This document shows, piece after piece, positions 1 to 6,116 of a stretch of 8,144 nt of DNA. Made by a program: the position numbers and the translations under genes. Numbering within the stretch: position 1 is the first letter of the stretch; each line of letters begins with the position of its first letter. The DNA is from Clostridia bacterium. Lineage in GTDB: Bacteria > Bacillota > Clostridia > Oscillospirales > Acutalibacteraceae. The stretch spans positions 1 through 8,144 of the forward strand of contig JAGAAE010000115.1 of the NCBI GenBank assembly GCA_017615405.1. The letters run 5' to 3'. A model generated the notes under the pieces. The model had not been told where the DNA came from, made no database searches, and worked only from the letters and a program-made list of their open reading frames with translations.

Positions 1-558
1 GATATTACAAACGATGAATACGGTGGCAGTTATGGTGATGATAAAATATTTGCTCGCGACATTGACGGCGATAAAGCAGATGAAATTATTCTTCAACAGA
101 TTGTAGGAATGACTGGAGGAGCAGGACAATATCGGTCGCGTATTTTTAAAGTTGTTGGAGATGAAATCGCTGAAATATTTAATTCAGCAACAGGTAATAT
201 TTTTGATACGGGATTTATCGGTGTTGTGAAAAACGGTTTTAAACTTGAAATCAAAAACAAATTTAACAATTACTTAAATGAATTGGATTTAAGTGCAGAA
301 AATCAATATATTGGTGTATATTTTGATATAAACGGCAATGCTACTAGCAACGCCGAAAATGAGATTTTATGCGACAGTTTTAGAGAATTTGTTCCTGAGG
401 ATATTGATAACGATGGTATTTTTGAAATAGTATGTTTGCAGTATGTATCATTATATGGTCATTCAGATTATATAGGTGATGCGAAAAGCGTATTAAAGTT
501 TGATTTCAACAAAAAGGAATTTATAATTACAGAAGCAGAGTTTATTAAAAGTTCATAG
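1..558 (+). CDS. FG-GAP/VCBS-like repeat protein, C-terminal part (5' end outside window)
   Basis: The reading frame is open from the first base and stops at TAG 556-558, so at least 185 residues are present and the true start lies to the left. The first ATG at 109 has no convincing ribosome site and lies inside conserved-looking sequence, so it is probably internal. Two Asp-rich segments are visible: DIDGDKADEI (residues 20-29) and DIDNDGIFEI (residues 134-143). They resemble the calcium-binding loop and following strand of FG-GAP/VCBS beta-propeller repeats, which occur in secreted or surface proteins of Clostridia. The sequence between them is rich in Asn, Phe, Ile and Asp, and no membrane segment is visible in this part. 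Any signal peptide would be off the edge. Sampled lines are about 22-37% G+C, well below the genes to the right, which could mean a different origin. The family call is moderate and no specific function can be given. Confidence 0.7.
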   Translation, partial: DITNDEYGGSYGDDKIFARDIDGDKADEIILQQIVGMTGGAGQYRSRIFKVVGDEIAEIFNSATGNIFDTGFIGVVKNGFKLEIKNKFNNYLNELDLSAENQYIGVYFDINGNATSNAENEILCDSFREFVPEDIDNDGIFEIVCLQYVSLYGHSDYIGDAKSVLKFDFNKKEFIITEAEFIKSS

Positions 559-617
559 AATTGTTTAGAATGTGTATCTCTGCCGGATTTCATATTATAA
601 TTTACTACTATATAAAT

Positions 618-647
618 GCCGCCCTGCGTAATTGCAGAGCGGCTTTT
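618..647 (+). terminator. Hairpin terminator between convergent genes
   Basis: Arms GCCGCCCTGC (618-627) and GCAGAGCGGC (634-643) pair with one C/A mismatch around a 6-base loop, followed by TTTT (644-647). The hairpin sits 59 bases after the stop of the left-hand gene and 30 bases beyond the stop of the convergent fucO-like gene. The T-run favours the + direction. In the - direction the hairpin is followed by the weaker ATTTATATAG, so it may serve both genes, less efficiently for fucO. Confidence 0.7.
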
Positions 648-677
648 GAAAATGCTAAAAATTTTTGCTGTAAACGA

Positions 678-1823
678 TCACATTAACTTGCGGAACATTT
701 CCTCAAACTGAGCAAGATCGGCAGGTCTGGGATTACCGGGAGCGCAGGCATCCGCGGCAGCAGACTCGCAGAGGAAGGGCAAATCTTCCTCCTTTAACTT
801 TTCAAGTTTTGTAGGGATACCGACATCGATCGAAAGCTGACGAACAGCGTCAACAGCTGCTTTACGATAGGCGGCAGCATCCATGCCGTCGGTATTAACG
901 CCGAACGCTTCCGCAATCTTCTTGAACTTATCGCCGGTATACTCGGCGTTAAATTCCATAACGATAGGCAGCATCATCGCGCAAGCAACACCGTGAGGTG
1001 TATCGTAAACCGCGCCGAGAGTATGAGCCATTGAATGAGCGATGCCGAGACCGACGTTTGAATAAGCCATAGCCGTTACGTATTGCGCAAGAGCCATACC
1101 CTCTCTGCCATCCGGGTCATTGTTAACCGCTTTTCTTAAATTCTTTGCAATAAGTTCTATTGCTTCAAGGTTAAGGCAATCGGAAAGTTCCCAAGCCGCG
1201 CCGGTCGTATATCCCTCGATAGCGTGGGTCAAAGCGTCCATACCGGTTGAGGCGGTCAGACCTTTCGGCATAGATGCCATCATATCAGGATCAACAACTG
1301 CAACGTCGGGTATATCATTAGGGTCAACGCAAACAAATTTGCGTTTCTTTTCAACGTCGGTAATAACGTAGTTTATGGTAGATTCGGCACCTGTCCCGCC
1401 GGTAGTGGGAACGGCAATGGTAAACACTGTGCGGTTTTTGGTCGGAGCAACACCTTCCAAAGAGCGAATATCGGCGAATTCGGGATTGTTTACAACAATG
1501 CCGATTCCCTTACCGGTATCCATCGAAGAACCGCCGCCGATGGTAATCATAAAGTCGGCGCCGCTCTCTTTATAAGCCGCAACACCGTTTTGCACATTCG
1601 CGATCGTGGGGTTTGGCTTAATATCGGTATAAAGCGAATAATCAATCCCGTTCTTTTCCAAAATATCGGTCACCTTGGCTGTAACACCGAATTTAACGAG
1701 ATCAGGATCAGAGGCAATAAAAGCCTTTTTGAAGCCATGCGAAGCAATAATTCCGGGGATTTCGTTTATTGCGCCATGACCATGATAAGATATTCCGTTT
1801 AGTACAAAGCGATTTACTGACAT
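678..1823 (-). CDS. fucO: Iron-dependent alcohol dehydrogenase, lactaldehyde reductase (FucO) type
   Basis: This 381-residue protein is a full-length group III (iron-activated) alcohol dehydrogenase. The N-terminal NAD-binding half contains GGGSSMDTGKGIG (96-108) and PTTGGTGAE (139-147). The C-terminal metal half has the four expected ligands D196, H200, H263 and H277, in DALTHAIEGY and GIAHSMAH...TPHG. These numbers equal those of E. coli FucO. Long stretches such as NNPEFADIRSLEG (112-124) and TINYVITD (149-156) match FucO better than other members as I remember them. FucO interconverts L-lactaldehyde and L-1,2-propanediol with NAD(H) in anaerobic fucose or rhamnose breakdown. The start is ATG 1823-1821, with GGAGG at 1835-1831 seven bases upstream. 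The gene is monocistronic here, with its own promoter, and no fucose or rhamnose genes are visible nearby. The exact substrate is therefore inferred; 1,3-propanediol or a general alcohol dehydrogenase role remains possible. Confidence 0.88.
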   Translation of the reverse strand: MSVNRFVLNGISYHGHGAINEIPGIIASHGFKKAFIASDPDLVKFGVTAKVTDILEKNGIDYSLYTDIKPNPTIANVQNGVAAYKESGADFMITIGGGSSMDTGKGIGIVVNNPEFADIRSLEGVAPTKNRTVFTIAVPTTGGTGAESTINYVITDVEKKRKFVCVDPNDIPDVAVVDPDMMASMPKGLTASTGMDALTHAIEGYTTGAAWELSDCLNLEAIELIAKNLRKAVNNDPDGREGMALAQYVTAMAYSNVGLGIAHSMAHTLGAVYDTPHGVACAMMLPIVMEFNAEYTGDKFKKIAEAFGVNTDGMDAAAYRKAAVDAVRQLSIDVGIPTKLEKLKEEDLPFLCESAAADACAPGNPRPADLAQFEEMFRKLM

Positions 1824-1847
1824 AATAAGTCCTCCGTTTAACGTTTT

Positions 1848-1865
1848 AGGAAATTATATTTTCCT
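1848..1865. promoter_or_regulatory. Dyad at the fucO transcription start, possible operator
   Basis: AGGAAA (1848-1853) and TTTCCT (1860-1865) form a perfect 6-bp inverted repeat with a 6-base AT spacer. It covers the start site expected about 7 bases past the fucO -10 box and lies upstream of the ribosome site. A repressor bound here would block initiation. AT-rich six-base arms can also occur by chance, and the binding protein is unknown. Confidence 0.35.
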
Positions 1866-1871
1866 TTTGTT

Positions 1872-1900
1872 ATTATAACACATTTACAAGCGCTGCGCAA
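1872..1900 (-). promoter_or_regulatory. fucO promoter (sigma-A type, extended -10)
   Basis: Read on the - strand, there is TTGCGC (1900-1895), a 17-base spacer, then a perfect TATAAT (1877-1872). TGT stands directly before it, giving the TGn extended -10 element. The expected start is near 1865, leaving a leader of about 42 bases that contains the GGAGG ribosome site. The -35 box is only 4/6, which is typical for an extended -10 promoter that may need an activator. Confidence 0.72.
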
Positions 1901-1912
1901 GTGATTTATGAT
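1883..1912 (+). promoter_or_regulatory. Candidate + strand promoter, divergent from and overlapping the fucO promoter
   Basis: TTTACA (1883-1888, 5/6 to TTGACA) is followed by an 18-base spacer and TATGAT (1907-1912, 5/6 to TATAAT). The predicted start is near 1919. No protein gene follows on this strand. A hairpin terminator lies about 70 bases downstream, so the promoter would drive a short RNA. The boxes interleave with those of the fucO promoter on the other strand, so polymerase could not sit on both at once. Confidence 0.45.
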
Positions 1913-1915
1913 CAC
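1901..1915. promoter_or_regulatory. Dyad GTGAT-N5-ATCAC, possible operator
   Basis: GTGATTTATGATCAC has perfect 5-bp arms around TTATG. It lies immediately upstream of the fucO -35 box and covers the -10 box of the candidate + strand promoter. A regulator here could activate fucO while shutting off the opposite RNA. The spacing differs from the CRP/FNR pattern (GTGA-N6-TCAC), so no known regulator is proposed. Confidence 0.3.
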
Positions 1916-1918
1916 GCT

Positions 1919-2022
1919 ACTGTGCTCTCAGGTACCGGGTCGACTTCCGAATCATACCGATCACCAAGATCCGTACCGGAATATGCGATGCGACCCTCCA
2001 AAGAAGGGTCGCACTTATTTTT
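1919..2022 (+). ncRNA. Candidate small structured RNA of about 100 nt
   Basis: The interval runs from the start site predicted by the TTTACA/TATGAT promoter to the T-run of a hairpin terminator. It contains a nested stem-loop: GGGTCG (1937-1942) with CGACCC (1991-1996), TTCCG (1945-1949) with CGGAA (1977-1981), and TACCGATC (1955-1962) with GATCCGTA (1968-1975, one C/C mismatch) around the loop ACCAA. The terminal hairpin carries CCCTCC (1994-1999), which is complementary to Shine-Dalgarno sequences, as is common in trans-acting small RNAs. There is no open reading frame with a ribosome site. I do not recognise a known RNA family: the conserved SRP RNA loop is absent, and the size is too small for 6S RNA or tmRNA. 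The 3' end touches the hisJ stop codon in antisense. The existence of this RNA is inferred from sequence signals only. Confidence 0.4.
1989..2022 (+). terminator. Perfect 9-bp hairpin with T-run, + direction
   Basis: TGCGACCCT (1989-1997) pairs exactly with AGGGTCGCA (2005-2013) around the loop CCAAAGA, followed by CTTATTTTT (2014-2022). The T-run runs into the complement of the hisJ stop (2021-2023). In the his operon direction the same hairpin starts 7 bases past the hisJ stop. There it is preceded by an A-run and followed by TCGCATATTCC with no U-run, so it would protect the his mRNA end more readily than terminate it. Confidence 0.65.
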
Positions 2023-2779
2023 ACAGATACTTTTTAAGGTCGTTTATTTCAAAGCTTCGCGCTATGTTTTCCTTTTTGTGGGCGTCGCTTGAAAGGATGA
2101 ACTTTGCACCGAGGGATTTAAGATAGTCTATTACGGCGTAGGACGGATACGGCTCCTTTTTAAGTCCCCGATAAAGGGCGCTTGTGTTTATCTCAAACGG
2201 TTTTCCGGTTTCTATGAGCGCATTTGCCGCTTTTTTATACGCCGCAATATACCGCTCGTTTTTCTCGTCGAAAAGGAGGTTTTCGCCGTTAAACTTGGTG
2301 ATAAGATCGAAATGCCCTATTATATCGCAGTTGGTTTTATTAACGACGTCCGCCACCGTTCCATAGTAAAGGTCGACGAAATTATAGATATCGTTATCGA
2401 AAAATTCAATATGAGAGCGCATATCTTCAAGGTTTTCATCGATTGCGAAAAAACCGTCGTCCGTCCTTAAAAAATGCACCGAGCCGATGATGTAATCGTA
2501 GCCGCTTGCGGGGGCGAAAGAGTAGTAATCCTGCTCGATACCTAAAAGCACCTCGATCTTATCCTTATACTTTTCTTTAAGGGCGGTGACCGTCCGTTTA
2601 TAGTCCTGCTCGGCATCCTTTTTAAGCCAATACGGCTCGTAGGTCGTGTCGTCGATATAGGAATGGTCGGATATGCCGACCGTTTGAAGTCCTTTTTCGA
2701 TGGCGGCGATAACGCATTCCTCGGGGGTGTTTGATCCGTCACTGAAAGCCGTGTGGATATGAAGATCCTTTTTCTGCAT
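2021..2779 (-). CDS. hisJ: Histidinol-phosphatase, PHP family (HisJ/HisK type)
   Basis: This 252-residue cytoplasmic enzyme removes phosphate from L-histidinol phosphate to give L-histidinol, the substrate of HisD. It belongs to the PHP metallo-phosphoesterase family, which replaces the HAD-type phosphatase of E. coli HisB in many Gram-positives. The metal-binding residues are all visible: H7 and H9 (DLHIHTAFSDG), D14, H39 (GISDHS), E82 (GIEQD), H102 (GSVH), H156 (IGHFD), D232 and H234 (SSDAH). FEINTSALYRG (195-205) is the signature that separates histidinol phosphatases from other PHP proteins. The start ATG (2779-2777) overlaps the hisIE stop as TGATG, and AGGAG at 2795-2791 lies 11 bases upstream, so translation is probably coupled. 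It is the last gene of the operon. Some databases call it hisK. Confidence 0.9.
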   Translation of the reverse strand: MQKKDLHIHTAFSDGSNTPEECVIAAIEKGLQTVGISDHSYIDDTTYEPYWLKKDAEQDYKRTVTALKEKYKDKIEVLLGIEQDYYSFAPASGYDYIIGSVHFLRTDDGFFAIDENLEDMRSHIEFFDNDIYNFVDLYYGTVADVVNKTNCDIIGHFDLITKFNGENLLFDEKNERYIAAYKKAANALIETGKPFEINTSALYRGLKKEPYPSYAVIDYLKSLGAKFILSSDAHKKENIARSFEINDLKKYL

Positions 2780-3429
2780 CAGGTCATTTTCTCCTGTTTG
2801 ATCTTTTTATCGATAACGTGGCGTGAGGCAAGCTCGCTCTTTATATCCTCAAGGCTTATGCCCGCCTCGATCATAAGCACCATAACGTGATAGCAAAGGT
2901 CGGCGATCTCATAAACCGTCTCGCGTTTATCCTGCGCCTTGGCGGCGATAATGACCTCGGTGCTTTCCTCGCCGATCTTTTTAAGTATCTTATCAAGACC
3001 CTTTTCAAAAAGATAGGTCGTGTAGGAGCCTTCCTTTTTTTCGGTTTTGCGCCCCTTTATCAGGTTATAAAGCCCTTCATAGGAGAACTCGGAATCGTCG
3101 GTATCGGCGCTGAAGACGAGGTCGTTGAAGCAGGAGGTCGTCCCCTTATGGCAGGCGGGACCCTCGGGATCTACCGCCACCAAAAGCGCGTCCTTATCGC
3201 AATCGGCGGTTATCGACACGATATGCTGATAATTCCCGCTTGTCTCGCCTTTGAGCCAGAGTTCGTTCCTTGAGCGGCTGAAAAAACAGGTCAGTTTTTT
3301 CTCCATTGATATTTCGATGCTCTCCTTGTTCATATAGGCGAGCGTCAGCACCCTTTTTGTCAAGTGATCGTAAACGATCGCTGGGATAAGACCCTTTTCG
3401 TCAAATTTAAGTTCTTCGATCTTTACCAT
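2779..3429 (-). CDS. hisIE: Bifunctional phosphoribosyl-AMP cyclohydrolase / phosphoribosyl-ATP pyrophosphatase
   Basis: A 216-residue fusion catalysing steps two and three of histidine synthesis. The C-terminal HisE domain hydrolyses phosphoribosyl-ATP to PR-AMP plus pyrophosphate, and the N-terminal HisI domain opens the purine ring to ProFAR. HisI spans about residues 1-105, with [16 protein letters not shown] (51-66), the Mg site DCDKD (76-80) and zinc cysteines C77, C93 and C100 ([12 protein letters not shown]). HisE spans about 115-205 and has [15 protein letters not shown] (150-164) and [13 protein letters not shown] (174-186), the acidic helices that bind Mg. The length is normal for the fusion, and the segment at 105-115 is the likely linker. 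The start ATG (3429-3427) is preceded by AGGTGG, which overlaps the hisF stop codon. The separate catalytic sets look complete in both halves. Confidence 0.96.
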   Translation of the reverse strand: MVKIEELKFDEKGLIPAIVYDHLTKRVLTLAYMNKESIEISMEKKLTCFFSRSRNELWLKGETSGNYQHIVSITADCDKDALLVAVDPEGPACHKGTTSCFNDLVFSADTDDSEFSYEGLYNLIKGRKTEKKEGSYTTYLFEKGLDKILKKIGEESTEVIIAAKAQDKRETVYEIADLCYHVMVLMIEAGISLEDIKSELASRHVIDKKIKQEKMT

Positions 3430-3438
3430 AAAACCACC

Positions 3439-4197
3439 TTATATCCTTACGCAAATATTATTGTTTTTCATTATCCTTTTAAGATCCTTTATCTCGATCT
3501 CGCCGAAGTGGAATACCGACGCCGCAAGCGCCGCATCCACCCGAGGCTCCTCTTTAAAAAGAGAGATAAAATCCTCGGTTTTACCCGCGCCGCCCGATGC
3601 GATGACCGGGACGCTCACCGCGTCACAAACACATTTGAGCATCTCTATATCGTAGCCGCGTTTTACACCGTCGGTGTCGATTGAATTGACGACTATCTCC
3701 CCCGCGCCCGAATCGACGCCTCTTTTTATCCAGCCGATCGCCTCGATGCCGGTGTCGACCCTGCCGCCCTTTGCAAAGACGTGGAAGGCACCGTCGACCC
3801 GCTTTATATCGACCGAGAGGACAACGCACTGGTCACCGTAGACCTTTGCCGCCTCGCCTATAAGCTCGGGACGGGCAATAGCGCCCGTATTGACACTCAC
3901 CTTATCGGCTCCGCAGGAAAGCACCCTTTCAAAATCGTTAAGGCTGTTTATTCCGCCGCCGACCGTTAGTGGGATAAAGACGTTTTTCGCCGTTTCGGTC
4001 AGGATCTCGGTGAAGAGCTTCCTGCCGTCGGAAGATGCGGTTATATCATAGAAAACAAGCTCGTCGGCTCCGCAGTCGCTGTAATGCTTTGCAAGCTCGA
4101 CCGGCGAGGATATCTCTTTTAACCCTGTGAAATTGACGCCCTTTACAACAAGACCGTCACGCACGTCAAGGCAGGGAATGATTCTCTTTGTCAGCAT
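3439..4197 (-). CDS. hisF: Imidazole glycerol phosphate synthase, cyclase subunit HisF
   Basis: A 252-residue (beta/alpha)8 barrel that partners HisH. Ammonia delivered by HisH through the barrel reacts with PRFAR to give imidazole glycerol phosphate and AICAR, linking histidine and purine synthesis. The catalytic acids D11 (PCLDVRDG) and D130 (LSVDIKR) fall at the positions known in Thermotoga HisF. K19 of the ammonia gate region is present. Phosphate loops are seen as TVGGGI (78-83) and ASGGAG (200-205), with D176 in NSIDTDG and the C-terminal AALAASVFHF segment. The length is normal. The ATG (4197-4195) lies inside the end of hisA (7-base overlap), with a GAGGTGG ribosome site in hisA codons just upstream. 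This fits equal production of HisA, HisF and HisH. Confidence 0.97.
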   Translation of the reverse strand: MLTKRIIPCLDVRDGLVVKGVNFTGLKEISSPVELAKHYSDCGADELVFYDITASSDGRKLFTEILTETAKNVFIPLTVGGGINSLNDFERVLSCGADKVSVNTGAIARPELIGEAAKVYGDQCVVLSVDIKRVDGAFHVFAKGGRVDTGIEAIGWIKRGVDSGAGEIVVNSIDTDGVKRGYDIEMLKCVCDAVSVPVIASGGAGKTEDFISLFKEEPRVDAALAASVFHFGEIEIKDLKRIMKNNNICVRI

Positions 4198-4907
4198 CGT
4201 GCCACCTCTAACGCATCTTCAATTTTTACGGCGCCGCTGTAATATGCCTTTCCGATTATCGCGCCGTAAACACCGAGACCTTTAAGTTTTCTTATGTCGT
4301 CGAGCGAGGAAACGCCGCCCGAGGCGATGATATCGATATCAAATTGCGAGGAGAGTTCCCTATAAAGGTCTACGTTTGTGCCCTGCATTGCGCCGTCCTT
4401 CGAGATATCGGTACAGATGACCGTTTTAACTCCGATATTTGAAAGTTCTGAAAAGAATTCATATGCGGTTTTATCGGTTTTTTCGGTCCAGCCTTTAACG
4501 GCGATATATCCGTCCGAAAGGTCGGCTCCCACGGCGATCTTTTCACCGTATTTTTCTACTGCGCTTTTTAAAAAGTCGGGATTTTCCGCCGCGGCGGTAC
4601 CGAGGATAACGCGCCCGGCGCCCGCCCCGATATACCTTTCGATCGTGGCTATATCCCTTATTCCGCCGCCGATCTCACAAAAAAGACCGCTGTTTCCGAT
4701 TATACTTTTTATGACCTCAAAATTGGGTGTTCCGCCCGATTTTGCGCCCTCAAGGTCAACGATATGGATATAATTTGCGCCCGCCTTTTTAAAGTTTCGG
4801 GCAAATTCGAGCGGATCGTCGCCGTAGACCGTTTTTTTGTTATAATCGCCCTTTAAAAGCCGTACCGCTTTCCCATCTATTATGTCGATAGCCGGAAGAA
4901 TTATCAT
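4191..4907 (-). CDS. hisA: ProFAR isomerase HisA
   Basis: A 238-residue (beta/alpha)8 barrel isomerase that converts ProFAR to PRFAR, the fourth pathway step, by an Amadori rearrangement. Its catalytic pair is D8 (LPAIDIIDG) and D129 (VGADLSDG). Phosphate-binding loops appear as EIGGGIR (78-84) and ASGGVSS, with TDISKDGAMQGTN (166-178) on the active face. The HisA signature HIVDLEGAKSG (48-58) distinguishes it from the homologous HisF. The start ATG (4907-4905) is 4 bases beyond the hisH stop, with GGAG at 4918-4915 inside the last hisH codons and a 7-base spacing. No TrpF-like bifunctionality is suggested. Length and motifs are typical of a dedicated HisA. Confidence 0.96.
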   Translation of the reverse strand: MIILPAIDIIDGKAVRLLKGDYNKKTVYGDDPLEFARNFKKAGANYIHIVDLEGAKSGGTPNFEVIKSIIGNSGLFCEIGGGIRDIATIERYIGAGAGRVILGTAAAENPDFLKSAVEKYGEKIAVGADLSDGYIAVKGWTEKTDKTAYEFFSELSNIGVKTVICTDISKDGAMQGTNVDLYRELSSQFDIDIIASGGVSSLDDIRKLKGLGVYGAIIGKAYYSGAVKIEDALEVARC

Positions 4908-4911
4908 TATA

Positions 4912-5529
4912 CTACTCCATTTCGCAAAATGCTTTCAGTATTTTAAGCCCCGTTTCCCCGCTTTTTTCGGGGTGGAACTGGCAGCCGATGACGTTCTCAA
5001 AAGCCGCCGCCGCGGTTATATCGGCGCCGCCGTACCGCGTAGAGGCGATAACGCTTTTTTCGCAGTTGACAGCACAAAAAGAATGAACGAAATAAACGAA
5101 ATCCCCCTCGTTTATATACTTAAAAATCGGGTGTTTCGTTTCCCCGAAATCAAGACTGTTCCAGCCCATATGCGGGATCTTGACCTCCTGATCGCAAAGG
5201 TCGGCGATCGGGCGAACGGTACCCGAAATAAGCCCTAAGCCGTCGTGGGTGCCGTATTCAAAGCTTTTATCGAACAAAAGCTGCATCCCGAGGCAAATAC
5301 CGAGTATCGGTTTGCCCTTTTTTGCCTCACCGATAAGAAGCGCGTCAAGTCCTTCGTCTTTGAGCTTTTTTGCGGCGTCGCCGAAAGCGCCCACGCCCGG
5401 CAAAACTATCTTTTCCGCGGCAAAGATCCTTTCCTTATCCCCGGTCACGCATATATCGGCGCCTAAAACGGCAAACGAACTTTTGAGGGAAAAAAGGTTT
5501 CCGACACCGTAATCTACGACCGCGATCAT
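4912..5529 (-). CDS. hisH: Imidazole glycerol phosphate synthase, glutaminase subunit HisH
   Basis: A 205-residue class I glutamine amidotransferase that hydrolyses glutamine and passes ammonia to HisF. The catalytic triad is C79 (GICLGMQ), H186 and E188 (CQFHPEKS). The oxyanion strand is PGVGAFGD (44-51), and the N-terminal DYGVGNLFSLKS (6-17) is the usual HisH signature. MGWNSLDF (121-128) and YFVHSF (146-151) lie at the expected HisF interface. The start ATG (5529-5527) overlaps the hisB stop as TAATG. The ribosome site is weak (AAAGGGTGTG), so expression likely depends on ribosomes finishing hisB. The length is normal and no residue is missing. Confidence 0.96.
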   Translation of the reverse strand: MIAVVDYGVGNLFSLKSSFAVLGADICVTGDKERIFAAEKIVLPGVGAFGDAAKKLKDEGLDALLIGEAKKGKPILGICLGMQLLFDKSFEYGTHDGLGLISGTVRPIADLCDQEVKIPHMGWNSLDFGETKHPIFKYINEGDFVYFVHSFCAVNCEKSVIASTRYGGADITAAAAFENVIGCQFHPEKSGETGLKILKAFCEME

Positions 5530-6116
5530 TAAAGCACACCCTTTGTTGAAGGAATTTCATCCTTGAACCTGTCGTTAATTGCTACCGCCTTTGAAAGCGC
5601 GCGGGCGGTCGCCTTGAAGACGCCTTCGATAATATGATGGGAATTTTTGCCCGTGATCTTTCTTATATGAAGCGAGCATTTTGACTCCCTGACAAAGGCG
5701 TTCCAGAACTCCTCGGAAAGCTCGGTGTCGAAATCGCCGACCTTTTCGGTCGGGGCGTCGGCAAAATAGCCTAAGAATGCGCGACCCGAAAAATCGACCG
5801 ACGAAAGGATGAGCGTTTCATCCATCGGAAGGATGATATCCCCGAAGCGGACGATGCCCCGCTTTTCGCCGAGAGCGTCATCAAACGCCTTGCCGAGCGC
5901 AATGCCGATATCCTCGACCGTATGGTGATAATCGACGTAGGTATCACCCTTGCAGGTGACCGAAAGATCAAATCTTCCGTGGGAGGCAAAAAGGGTCAGC
6001 ATATGGTCAAGAAAGCCGCATCCCGAGTTTATTTCCGATTTGCCCGTTCCGTCGATATTAAGTTTTAGGTCGATATCGGTCTCGGCGGTGGTCCTTTTTA
6101 TAAAAGCCTCTCTCAT
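5529..6116 (-). CDS. hisB: Imidazoleglycerol-phosphate dehydratase HisB (monofunctional)
   Basis: A 195-residue dehydratase that turns imidazole glycerol phosphate into imidazole acetol phosphate. It has the duplicated fold with two Mn-binding His-rich motifs: DYHHTVEDIG (62-71, with H64, H65 and E68) and NSHHIIEG (158-165, with H160, H161 and E164). GFLDHML (34-40), MDE (98-100) and the C-terminal PSTKGVL tail are further signatures. There is no N-terminal phosphatase domain, unlike E. coli HisB, which explains the separate PHP phosphatase in this operon. The ATG (6116-6114) overlaps the end of hisC as ATGA, and GGAGAGA (6127-6121) is just upstream. It is full length with all ligands intact. 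Confidence 0.97.
   Translation of the reverse strand: MREAFIKRTTAETDIDLKLNIDGTGKSEINSGCGFLDHMLTLFASHGRFDLSVTCKGDTYVDYHHTVEDIGIALGKAFDDALGEKRGIVRFGDIILPMDETLILSSVDFSGRAFLGYFADAPTEKVGDFDTELSEEFWNAFVRESKCSLHIRKITGKNSHHIIEGVFKATARALSKAVAINDRFKDEIPSTKGVL

Noticed and set aside
109..558. A complete 149-residue gene starting at ATG 109.
   Set aside because: The frame is open to base 1 and contains a DIDGDKADEI motif before this ATG. There is no good ribosome site, so it is treated as an internal Met of a longer gene.
1931..1944. GGTACC and GTCGAC, the KpnI and SalI sites, close together like a cloning polylinker.
   Set aside because: The surrounding bases do not match the pUC-type polylinker order, and the sequence continues smoothly into natural-looking structure on both sides.
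1924..1990. A known riboswitch or T-box leader upstream of fucO on the - strand (GGTACC and CTGAGAG recall T-box and TPP motifs).
   Set aside because: The rest of the T-box or TPP core is absent, and this stretch lies upstream of the fucO promoter, so it would not be in the fucO leader.
1912..2048. An open frame of about 45 codons on the - strand between hisJ and fucO, ending in GDRYDSEVDPVPESTVA and a TGA stop.
   Set aside because: There is no ATG or GTG start and no ribosome site, and the frame runs through the perfect hairpin. The open length is small enough for chance.
2887..5512. Several open frames on the + strand opposite the his genes.
   Set aside because: They are antisense shadows of strongly conserved his coding sequence, without ribosome sites or recognisable domains.
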